Of a DNA stretch of 7,739 bases, positions 1 through 6,167 are shown piece by piece. Both the position numbers and the translations under genes were made by a program. Each line of letters starts with the position of its first letter. Position 1 is the first letter of the stretch. Source of the stretch: Bacteroidota bacterium (lineage in GTDB: Bacteria; Bacteroidota; Bacteroidia; Flavobacteriales; Flavobacteriaceae); NCBI GenBank assembly GCA_021793135.1, contig JAJYTI010000105.1:1-7739 (forward strand). Reading direction: 5' to 3'. The notes beneath the pieces were generated by a model, which was not told the origin of the DNA, searched no databases, and worked only from the letters and a program-made list of their open reading frames with translations.

Positions 1-1
1 T

Positions 2-400
2 TTAAACCATACCATTATAATGGAAACAGGAGGCATGAAAGGGAAACGAAAAGAACTGATAAAGCAAGAGTTACATAAAATATTATCAGAAGGATTTGGT
101 GTAAAGCATATTCATAGTGAATATGGTATGACAGAGTTGTTATCTCAGGCCTATTCTAAGGGAAATGGTAGTTTCTTATGCCCTCCATGGATGAATATTT
201 TAACCCGAGATACAGAAGATCCATTAAGTTATGTAACCTATAAAACAGGTGGCATTAATGTAATAGATCTTGCAAACCTCCATTCTTGTTCTTTTATAGC
301 AACGCAAGATTTAGGCAAACTACATATGGATGGAAGTTTTGAAATTATAGGCCGGTTTGACAATAGCGATATTAGAGGCTGTAACTTATTGTTATTGTAA
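2..400 (+). CDS. LuxE-like acyl-protein synthetase / acyltransferase, 3' end only
   Basis: The reading frame is open from base 2, so this is the C-terminal 132 residues of a longer gene whose start lies outside the window. The Met codon at base 20 is internal, not the start. The fragment resembles the C-terminal half of the LuxE family, which belongs to the adenylate-forming enzyme superfamily. Visible blocks are IIMETGGMKGKR near the start, HSEYGMTELLSQAYS (the adenylation-type core loop), INVIDLANLHSCSFIATQDLG, and GRFDNSDIRGCNLLLL at the end. LuxE of luminous bacteria activates a fatty acid as acyl-AMP and transfers it to a Cys near its own C-terminus. Here a Cys lies six residues from the end (codon 380-382). 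No lux genes are nearby, so the real substrate is unknown. The gene converges on tyrS and ends at a hairpin terminator. Family assignment is fairly sure; function is inference. Confidence 0.8.
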   Translation, partial: LNHTIIMETGGMKGKRKELIKQELHKILSEGFGVKHIHSEYGMTELLSQAYSKGNGSFLCPPWMNILTRDTEDPLSYVTYKTGGINVIDLANLHSCSFIATQDLGKLHMDGSFEIIGRFDNSDIRGCNLLLL

Positions 401-435
401 ACAACCTTTTAATTCAATATTTTATTCTACAAAAC

Positions 436-467
436 AAAAAAGCTACCCTATAATGGATAGCTTTTTT
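436..467. terminator. Bidirectional hairpin terminator between the LuxE-like gene and tyrS
   Basis: The arms AAAAAAGCTA (436-445) and TAGCTTTTTT (458-467) pair perfectly over 10 bp. After one mismatch, two more G-C pairs (447-448 with 455-456) close a 6-nt loop. The A tract on the left arm and T tract on the right arm mean each strand ends its hairpin in a U run. The site can therefore stop the LuxE-like transcript and the convergent tyrS transcript. Confidence 0.8.
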
Positions 468-485
468 AATTTATTTTCTAAGTTC

Positions 486-1787
486 TTAGTATTCTACAAC
501 TACAATAAAGTAATTTCTTTTTCCTTTTTGCAGTAAGATATATTTATCACAGATTAAATCTTCTATTGAAACTACCTTATCTTCTTTTACTTTTTCACGG
601 TTAATAGAAATCGCATTTCCTTTTAAATCTCTACGAGCTTCTCCGTTAGATTTTAAAAAATTCGTTTCTTGCGCTAATAAAGTTACAATATCGACACCAT
701 TTTCGATTGTTTCTCTAGAAACTACTGCTTGTGGTACTCCTTCGAAAACCTCTAAGAATGTTATTGCATCTAACTTTTGTAAATCTTCTGCTGTAGATTT
801 ACCGAATAAAATTTCTGAAGCCTGTATCGCTTTGTCATATTCTTCGCGACCATGAACCCTAACAGTAACCTCTTCCCCTAATCGCTTTTGTAGCACTCTT
901 AAATGTGGTGCTTCTCTATGTTCTGCTATTAATCTATCAATAGTTTCTTTATCTAAAAACGTAAATATTTTAATATATTTTTCTGCATCCTCGTCACTCG
1001 TATTCAGCCAGTATTGGTAAAATTTATAAGGCGAAGTATATTCAGAAGACAACCACACGTTTCCTCCTTCACTTTTCCCAAACTTCGACCCATCACTTTT
1101 AGTAATTAAAGGACAAGTTAACCCATATCCTTTACCATTCTCCATACGACGAATCATCTCTGTTCCTGTGGTAATATTTCCCCACTGGTCACTACCTCCC
1201 ATTTGCATAGTACATTGATTTTCTCTATATAGGTGTAAAAAATCGTAGCCTTGTACTAATTGATAGGTAAACTCTGTAAATGATAACCCTTCATTTGCTT
1301 CACCTGACAAACGCTTCTTAACAGAGTCTTTTGCCATCATATAGTTTACCGTAATATGCTTGCCTACATCACGAATAAAATCTAGGAAAGAGAAGTTTTT
1401 CATCCAGTCGTAGTTATTCACTAAAACCGCTGCATTTTTCTCATCCGAATTAAAATCTAAAAACTTAGACAATTGTTCTTTTACAGCAGCAACGTTTTTT
1501 GCTAACGTCTCTTCATCTAATAAGTTTCTTTCTGTAGATTTTCCTGATGGATCACCAATCATTCCTGTTGCTCCACCAACAAGTGCATAAGGTTTATGTC
1601 CGCAACGTTGATAATGGCCTAAAAGCATAATCGGCGCTAAGTGACCGATGTGAAGAGAATCTGCAGTTGGATCAAACCCCACATAAGCCGAACGCATCTC
1701 TTCTAATAAGTGTTCTTCGGTTTCTGGCATTACGTCGTGGATCAAACCACGCCATTTTAATTCTTCAATAAAATTTTTAAGCTCCAT
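486..1787 (-). CDS. tyrS: Tyrosyl-tRNA synthetase
   Basis: This cytoplasmic class I aminoacyl-tRNA synthetase charges tRNA-Tyr with tyrosine using ATP. Residue numbers here count from the upstream ATG at 1793. The HIGH signature is at 48-51 (LHIGH), and the KMSKS-type loop reads KFGKS at 237-241, as is usual for bacterial TyrRS. The block QMGGSDQWGN (197-206) and YDFLHLY belong to the tyrosine and tRNA site. The C-terminal part from about residue 360 (NGVDIVTLL, LKSNGEARRDLKGNAIS) is the S4-type RNA-binding domain. Total length of 433-435 residues is normal. Two in-frame ATGs lie two codons apart, at 1793 and 1787. I chose 1787 because MELKNFIEELKWRG fits the family N-terminus and leaves a more plausible leader after the promoter at 1810-1817; 1793 remains possible. 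The gene is monocistronic, flanked by a terminator and by the divergent epimerase gene. Confidence 0.97.
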   Translation of the reverse strand: MELKNFIEELKWRGLIHDVMPETEEHLLEEMRSAYVGFDPTADSLHIGHLAPIMLLGHYQRCGHKPYALVGGATGMIGDPSGKSTERNLLDEETLAKNVAAVKEQLSKFLDFNSDEKNAAVLVNNYDWMKNFSFLDFIRDVGKHITVNYMMAKDSVKKRLSGEANEGLSFTEFTYQLVQGYDFLHLYRENQCTMQMGGSDQWGNITTGTEMIRRMENGKGYGLTCPLITKSDGSKFGKSEGGNVWLSSEYTSPYKFYQYWLNTSDEDAEKYIKIFTFLDKETIDRLIAEHREAPHLRVLQKRLGEEVTVRVHGREEYDKAIQASEILFGKSTAEDLQKLDAITFLEVFEGVPQAVVSRETIENGVDIVTLLAQETNFLKSNGEARRDLKGNAISINREKVKEDKVVSIEDLICDKYILLQKGKRNYFIVVVEY

Positions 1788-1809
1788 TATCATTTAATTT
1801 ATTAGAAAG

Positions 1810-1817
1810 CAAATTTA
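1810..1817 (-). promoter_or_regulatory. Putative -7 promoter element of tyrS
   Basis: On the - strand the sequence reads TAAATTTG, an exact match to the Bacteroidetes -7 consensus TAnnTTTG. It lies 22 bp upstream of the chosen tyrS ATG (16 bp from the alternative one), giving a short leader of roughly 10-17 nt. I could not find a well-spaced -33 TTG; a TTTTG lies only 11 nt upstream. Confidence 0.5.
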
Positions 1818-1858
1818 AGTCTAATTGCCAAAAGATAAAAGACTATATGAAAAAAGAC

Positions 1859-1866
1859 TATTTTTG
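1859..1866 (+). promoter_or_regulatory. Putative -7 promoter element of the epimerase gene (leaderless?)
   Basis: TATTTTTG matches the consensus TAnnTTTG exactly. Only five bases separate it from the ATG at 1872. Transcription in this phylum starts about 4-7 nt after the element, so the mRNA would begin at or next to the start codon. No -33 TTG lies at the expected 17-23 nt distance (the nearest is at 1825-1827, too far), so the call rests on the -7 match and its position. Confidence 0.5.
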
Positions 1867-1871
1867 CATTT

Positions 1872-2876
1872 ATGATTTTAGTTACAGGAGCTACAGGATT
1901 AGTAGGTTCACACTTACTTTACCACTTGGTATCGTCAGGACACAAAGTACGAGCCATATATAGAAAAGGGAGCAATATCTATGCAGTACGTGATGTATTT
2001 GCATTATATACTCGTGCAATTATTCCATTATGGCGTAAAGTACAATGGGTAGAAGCAGATTTAAATGATATTCCTTCCTTAGAACATGCTTTTACAGGGA
2101 TAGAATATGTATACCATACAGCAGCTATGGTTAGTTTTCATAGTAAAGATCAATCCAAACTATATAAAACTAATGTAAAAGGCACAGCCAATATTGTAAA
2201 CCTATGTATTGCTAGAGGTATTAAAAAATTATGTTTTGTTAGCTCTGTTTCTACATTAAGCAAAGAAGCAGATAAACCAATACTAGATGAGAATAGTTAT
2301 TGGAATCCTGACGAAGACCATAACCATTATGCCATTACAAAATATGGAGCAGAAATGGAAGTCTGGCGAGGCACACAAGAAGGCGTACCTGCTGTGATAG
2401 TAAACCCAGGAGTAATTTTGGCTCCCGATATGCAAGGAAGAAGTAGTTCGGGAATTGTAAAGCAATATGATACAGGGTCCAGATTTTATACTGATGGGAG
2501 AACTGGATTTGTAGATGTCCGTGATGTAGTATCGGCAATGCAAAAACTTATGCAAAGTGAAATTCAAAACAAGCGCTTCATTCTAGTAAGCGAGAATTTA
2601 ACTTATAAAGCGTTTACCCAAATGCTAGACAAAGAATTAAAATATGAAATCCCAGCCAAAAGAGCTAGTAAAGGTATGGTAATGACTATATCTATTTTAA
2701 CCTCCTTTATAGGATTTTTATTCGGAAAAAAACCGAAACTCGATCGAGATACCGCAAAAGCATTATTCAAACAAAATCAATACAGCAATAAGGCCATACA
2801 AGAAGCTATAGGTTTTAAATTTACTCCTATAGAACACACGTTAGAATGGATTTGTCGAATAGACGGCAATTATTAA
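1872..2876 (+). CDS. NAD-dependent epimerase/dehydratase family protein (extended SDR)
   Basis: This 334-residue protein is an extended short-chain dehydrogenase/reductase. The N-terminal Rossmann nucleotide-binding motif is TGATGLVGSHL (5-15). An Asp-Leu after a beta strand (EADLND, 61-66) and HTAAMVSF (82-89) follow the usual SDR order. The active site is visible as the Ser pair in FVSSVS (122-127) and YAITK with Tyr153 and Lys157. NPGVILAP (178-185) is the typical substrate-side loop. It resembles the 3-beta-HSD / dihydroflavonol-reductase-like branch, but the sequence does not show the substrate. A hydrophobic stretch at 269-285, followed by GKKP, could be a membrane-contacting helix. The start at 1872 puts the Rossmann strand at the very N-terminus, as expected. 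The gene is divergent from tyrS and convergent with the DUF4296 gene. Family is certain; specific activity is unknown. Confidence 0.9.
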   Translation: MILVTGATGLVGSHLLYHLVSSGHKVRAIYRKGSNIYAVRDVFALYTRAIIPLWRKVQWVEADLNDIPSLEHAFTGIEYVYHTAAMVSFHSKDQSKLYKTNVKGTANIVNLCIARGIKKLCFVSSVSTLSKEADKPILDENSYWNPDEDHNHYAITKYGAEMEVWRGTQEGVPAVIVNPGVILAPDMQGRSSSGIVKQYDTGSRFYTDGRTGFVDVRDVVSAMQKLMQSEIQNKRFILVSENLTYKAFTQMLDKELKYEIPAKRASKGMVMTISILTSFIGFLFGKKPKLDRDTAKALFKQNQYSNKAIQEAIGFKFTPIEHTLEWICRIDGNY

Positions 2877-2880
2877 TCTT

Positions 2881-3279
2881 CTATATATCGCTATCTTCAG
2901 GATCAGAATCTTTGGTTGTTTTAGAAGAAGGTTCTTCTTCTACACTGTCTCCTTTTAACACCATTATTTCCTGTTCTACTTCTTTCAGAATCTTGATATA
3001 ATCTTCCATATTTGAAGAATAATATGCATTGCTTTTAGCAAATTGCAAACTATCTATATCATACTTCTGATAAATATATTTTTCCAGCCGAACGTTTTCA
3101 TCTTGTATCTTCTGGAAAGATTGATTTCTAGCCGCATTACTCACATATGTATCTACAAGTATATTAACCATAATGTCTCTATCTATCAAATTATCGGGCT
3201 TTTCGGGTCTCTCGATATCCTGACAAGATAATAAAATAAAGCTAAGTGTAAATATTGTTAACAATCGTCTCATAATCAT
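2881..3279 (-). CDS. DUF4296 domain lipoprotein
   Basis: This small protein of 130-132 residues has a lipoprotein signal peptide: basic MRR, a hydrophobic run, then the lipobox ILLSC with Cys19 as the expected lipidated residue. The mature part has the DUF4296 pattern: PDNLIDRDIMVNILVDTY (28-45), YIYQKYDIDSLQF (68-80) and SNAYYSSNMEDYIKIL (83-98). The last 22 residues form a highly acidic tail (nine Asp/Glu), probably disordered. The function of DUF4296 is not known; envelope location is inferred from the lipobox. The first ATG overlaps the dihydroorotase stop codon as ATGA, suggesting translational coupling. A second ATG two codons later is also possible and gives the more usual MRR start. 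It is the last gene of the operon, and its stop lies 4 bp from the stop of the convergent epimerase gene. Confidence 0.85.
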   Translation of the reverse strand: MIMRRLLTIFTLSFILLSCQDIERPEKPDNLIDRDIMVNILVDTYVSNAARNQSFQKIQDENVRLEKYIYQKYDIDSLQFAKSNAYYSSNMEDYIKILKEVEQEIMVLKGDSVEEEPSSKTTKDSDPEDSDI

Positions 3280-4619
3280 CTATCAAACGCCAAGCGTTCT
3301 ACTTTTCCTCTTTGTGTAAAGTTAAACTTTTCATAGACTACATCCCCATTCACCATGGTATGAGTAATTCGCGACTTAAAGGTAGTTCCTTCAAAAGGTG
3401 ACCATCCACACTTATAGAATATGTTTTCTTTCTTAACAGTCCATGGCGCATTTAAATCTACCAAAACCAAATCGGCTTTATAGCCTTCACGAATATAGCC
3501 TCTATCTTTTATTTGAAATAAAATAGAAGGATTGTGAGCGGTCTTTTCTACTATTTTCTCTAGGCTTATCTTTCCTTTATGATACATCTCTAATAATGCT
3601 ACCAATGCGTGTTGCACCAATGGCCCACCAGAGGGTGCCTCTAAATAAGTTCTATTCTTCTCTTCTAAGGTATGCGGAGCATGGTCGGTAGCAATTACAT
3701 CTATTCTATTATCTAGAAGTGCCTCCCATAATTGCTCTCTATCTTTTTTGGTTTTCACCGCTGGATTCCATTTAATTTTGGTTCCTTTCTCGGCATAATC
3801 CTTATCGGTAAACCATAGATGGTGTATACATACTTCCGCTGTAATTTTCTTATCCTTCAACGGTAATTTATTAGAGAACAACTTTGTTTCGGCTCCAGTA
3901 GACACATGGAATACGTGTAGTCTTGCACCTGTTTTCTTTGCCAAAGCTATTGCTTTACTAGAGGAAGTATAACAAGCCTCTGCACTTCGAATTTCTGGGT
4001 GCTTTTCTATTGGGATATCACCGTTGTACTCTTCTGTATATTTTTTTGTATTCTCTTTAATAATATTTTCATCCTCGCAATGTACAGAAATAAGCAATGG
4101 TGTTTTCGTGAAAATTTCTTCCAATACTTTTTCATCATCTACGAGCATATTCCCAGTAGAAGAGCCAAGGAATAATTTTAAGCCTGCTACTGTTTTTGGG
4201 TCTACCTTCAACACTTCTTCTAAGTTATCGTTAGTACCACCCATCATAAATGAATAGTTAGCCCACGACACTTCTTTTGCACGAGAATATTTTTTCTCCA
4301 ACTCATCGATAGTCACCGCTTGAGGTTGGGTATTAGGCATTTCTATAAAACTTGTAATTCCACCTGCTACAGCCGCTTTAGATTCGGATTCTATATCTGC
4401 TTTATGTGTCAAACCAGGTTCTCTAAAGTGTACTTGATCATCAATCATCCCAGGCAATAGGTATAATCCATCGGCATTAATAACACGAGTATCTGGATGT
4501 TTTAGGCTAATGCTATCCTCGATACTGGCGATTTTATCATTTTCTATTAATACATCTGCTAATCGAGATTTACCTTCGTTAACTACTGTAGCATTTTTTA
4601 TGAGAATACGTTTTGTCAT
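3276..4619 (-). CDS. pyrC: Dihydroorotase, class I, Bacteroidetes type
   Basis: This enzyme of the amidohydrolase superfamily interconverts N-carbamoyl-aspartate and dihydroorotate in pyrimidine synthesis, in the cytoplasm. The 447 residues match the family length. The first metal motif reads DDQVHFREPGLTHK (60-73). GLKLFLGSSTGNM (147-158) contains Lys148, placed where dihydroorotases carry the carboxylated lysine. His180 (SVHCED), His238 (VFHVS) and Asp312 (ATDHAPH, 310-316) complete the metal and catalytic set. GGPLVQHAL (331-339) and GYKADLVLVDL (379-389) are the usual C-terminal blocks. The first His of the classical HxH is Gln62 here. As I recall, this is common to the Bacteroidetes branch rather than a defect. 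The gene sits 11 bp after the glycosyltransferase and overlaps the DUF4296 gene by 4 bp, so the three are very likely co-transcribed. Confidence 0.95.
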   Translation of the reverse strand: MTKRILIKNATVVNEGKSRLADVLIENDKIASIEDSISLKHPDTRVINADGLYLLPGMIDDQVHFREPGLTHKADIESESKAAVAGGITSFIEMPNTQPQAVTIDELEKKYSRAKEVSWANYSFMMGGTNDNLEEVLKVDPKTVAGLKLFLGSSTGNMLVDDEKVLEEIFTKTPLLISVHCEDENIIKENTKKYTEEYNGDIPIEKHPEIRSAEACYTSSSKAIALAKKTGARLHVFHVSTGAETKLFSNKLPLKDKKITAEVCIHHLWFTDKDYAEKGTKIKWNPAVKTKKDREQLWEALLDNRIDVIATDHAPHTLEEKNRTYLEAPSGGPLVQHALVALLEMYHKGKISLEKIVEKTAHNPSILFQIKDRGYIREGYKADLVLVDLNAPWTVKKENIFYKCGWSPFEGTTFKSRITHTMVNGDVVYEKFNFTQRGKVERLAFDR

Positions 4620-4630
4620 AAATCACAAGT

Positions 4631-5356
4631 TTATTTTGAAAACAAGCTTTTAAATTTAAGTTTTATTACACCAAATATGGCTTCTGAAATTATTTTCTGA
4701 CTCATTTTAGACTCTCCACGAGTACGGTCGGTAAATATCACAGGTACTTCTATTATTTTAAATCCTTTTTCGTAGGCTTTAAATTTCATTTCGATTTGGA
4801 ATGCATATCCCACAAATTGTACCTTGTCTAAATTAATAGTTTCTAGTACTTTTCGTTTATAACAAACGAATCCGGCGGTTGTATCGTGAATTTTCATTCT
4901 CGTTATTAATCGCACATACTTTGAAGCAATCCAAGAAAGCATTACTCTTGTCATAGGCCAATTTACAACATTTACTCCAGTTACATATCTTGAACCTATA
5001 GACATATCGGCACCGTCATTCTTACATGCTGATAATAATCGAGGTAAGTCTTCTGGATTGTGCGAGAAATCGGCATCCATTTCAAAAATATATGCATAAT
5101 CTCTAGCTAATGCCCATTTAAATCCGGCAATATATGCTGTACCAAGTCCCATTTTCTCTTTGCGAGATAACAAATGCAAACGTTCTTGATATTCAGATTG
5201 GCACTCTTTAACCATCTGGGCAGTACCATCTGGAGAGTTGTCATCTACAATCAAAACATGAAACGCATAGTCCAATCCAAAAATGCTATCCAGTATCATG
5301 CGGATATTTTCAGCTTCGTTATAAGTCGGGATTATCACTAAGGAATCGGACTGCAT
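4631..5356 (-). CDS. Family 2 glycosyltransferase, polyprenol-phosphate mannose synthase-like (DPM1 type)
   Basis: This 241-residue GT-A fold enzyme is expected to transfer a sugar from a nucleotide sugar to a polyprenyl phosphate on the inner face of the cytoplasmic membrane. Motifs in order are IIPTYNEAENI (8-18), VDDNSPDGT (37-45), EMDADFSHNPEDLP (92-105) with the metal-binding DAD, GSRY (121-124), HDTTAGF (157-163) and TDRTRGESKMS (209-219). There is no C-terminal membrane domain, so it resembles the short, soluble DPM1 type rather than GtrB-like enzymes. An upstream in-frame ATG at 5410 would add 18 residues (MNLLLGLK...). I reject it because the family starts just before the first beta strand and a -7 promoter element lies between the two ATGs. 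It is first in an operon with pyrC and the DUF4296 gene. Mannose as the sugar is inferred from the family only. Confidence 0.9.
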   Translation of the reverse strand: MQSDSLVIIPTYNEAENIRMILDSIFGLDYAFHVLIVDDNSPDGTAQMVKECQSEYQERLHLLSRKEKMGLGTAYIAGFKWALARDYAYIFEMDADFSHNPEDLPRLLSACKNDGADMSIGSRYVTGVNVVNWPMTRVMLSWIASKYVRLITRMKIHDTTAGFVCYKRKVLETINLDKVQFVGYAFQIEMKFKAYEKGFKIIEVPVIFTDRTRGESKMSQKIISEAIFGVIKLKFKSLFSK

Positions 5357-5374
5357 TCGTTTTATAATTTTACG

Positions 5375-5382
5375 CAAATGTA
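5375..5382 (-). promoter_or_regulatory. Putative -7 promoter element of the glycosyltransferase-pyrC-DUF4296 operon
   Basis: On the - strand this reads TACATTTG, an exact TAnnTTTG match, 18 bp upstream of the chosen ATG at 5356. The leader would be about 11-14 nt and A/T-rich, without a Shine-Dalgarno sequence. No -33 TTG lies at ideal spacing; the nearest is about 25 nt upstream. Confidence 0.55.
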
Positions 5383-5451
5383 ATGTTTTTAGTCCTAATA
5401 ACAGATTCAATTTTACAATTAGATACTAAAGAAGCATCTCTATTTTTATGG

Positions 5452-5459
5452 TATATTTG
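5452..5459 (+). promoter_or_regulatory. Putative -7 promoter element of the DUF4271 gene
   Basis: TATATTTG matches TAnnTTTG exactly and lies 22 bp upstream of the proposed GTG start at 5482. A transcript starting near 5464-5466 would have a leader of about 16-18 nt that is A-rich (CGAAAAATAGCTAAAAG), as is common in this phylum. No convincing -33 TTG is visible. Confidence 0.5.
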
Positions 5460-5481
5460 TACTCGAAAAATAGCTAAAAGT

Positions 5482-6138
5482 GTGTATATAGAACGAGTAA
5501 TAGTCAATTCTGATTGGATTATCTACATCATATTAACATGTATTGTGTTACTAGCCATACTTCGCGCTAGATTTCCATATAGATTTCAAAGTTTTTTACA
5601 ACTCACTTATCAGAGTAACTTTATTAAGCAGTACAATAGAAGTGTAGACCAACGACATCTATTTACTTTTCTAAGTACTTTCTTTAACCTTATCAGCACT
5701 TCACTTTTCTTGTTTATTTGTGCCCAGCAATTTCTTCCTACCTATGAAATAGAAGGTATAGGTTGGTATATTAGAATAGCAACTTTATATAGCATCTTTG
5801 TATTAGGAAAATTATGGATCGAACAAATTGTAGGTGTGATTACAAAACGACAAAATGAGATTTCGAACTATGCCTATGAAAAACTCATATATCGGAACCT
5901 ACTTTCTGTGTTCATTTTAATATGTAATATTTTACTATTATATACCATACCTAAAACACAAATGTCCCTTACTATAGTTGGCGTTACTATTCTTTTTTTT
6001 AATCTTATTGGTTTGCTTTCTATACACAAAAGAAATAGCTCTCAATTATTTGGTCGTTATTTTTATTTTATTTTGTACCTTTGCGCTCTAGAAATAGGAC
6101 CTTATATTCTTATAATATACACATTAATAGGATTATAA
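5482..6138 (+). CDS. DUF4271 integral membrane protein
   Basis: This polytopic membrane protein of about 218 residues has six likely membrane segments, near residues 11-28, 62-81, 96-118, 138-155, 161-180 and 192-215. It shows the DUF4271 ending FYFILYLCALEIGPYILI. The N-terminus VYIERVIVNSDWIIYIIL also fits the family, which begins with a short stretch before a D-W-I pair and the first helix. The frame stays open back to an ATG at 5383, but that would add 33 residues. It would also overlap the opposite-strand glycosyltransferase promoter and run through the -7 element at 5452-5459. I therefore choose GTG at 5482, the only common start codon between that element and the conserved region. The function of DUF4271 is unknown. 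The gene is followed 29 bp later by the uroporphyrinogen-III synthase family gene. Family call is firm; the start is fairly firm. Confidence 0.85.
   Translation: MYIERVIVNSDWIIYIILTCIVLLAILRARFPYRFQSFLQLTYQSNFIKQYNRSVDQRHLFTFLSTFFNLISTSLFLFICAQQFLPTYEIEGIGWYIRIATLYSIFVLGKLWIEQIVGVITKRQNEISNYAYEKLIYRNLLSVFILICNILLLYTIPKTQMSLTIVGVTILFFNLIGLLSIHKRNSSQLFGRYFYFILYLCALEIGPYILIIYTLIGL
6076..6083 (+). promoter_or_regulatory. Putative internal promoter for the uroporphyrinogen-III synthase gene
   Basis: TACCTTTG, within the 3' end of the DUF4271 gene, matches TAnnTTTG exactly. An upstream TTTG at 6049-6052 could serve as the -33 element with 23 nt between, the long end of the usual range. Transcription would start near 6088-6090, about 80 nt before the ATG at 6168. 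The gene may thus be read both from here and from the DUF4271 promoter. Confidence 0.4.
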
Positions 6139-6167
6139 GCTTTGCTGTTTAAAAAAACACAACTATA

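Noticed and set aside
1847..1871. ATG at 1847 as an earlier epimerase start
   Set aside because: It is in a different reading frame from the epimerase.
2283..2567. Open frames on the - strand (2283-2567 and 2335-2538) inside the epimerase gene
   Set aside because: They lie wholly antisense to a well-recognised gene, have no promoter or family resemblance, and look like chance open frames.
2923..2938. Inverted repeat AGAAGAA-GG-TTCTTCT as a possible terminator for the epimerase
   Set aside because: It lies inside the DUF4296 coding sequence, encodes the repetitive Glu/Ser tail, has few G-C pairs, and is not followed by a proper T tract.
4024..4257. Open + strand frames inside pyrC (4024-4257) and inside the DUF4296 gene (3043-3231)
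   Set aside because: Both are antisense shadows of firmly identified genes, with no recognisable protein features.
5357..5410. An 18-residue N-terminal extension of the glycosyltransferase from the ATG at 5410
   Set aside because: It precedes the normal family start, would overlap a perfect -7 promoter element, and is not needed for the fold.
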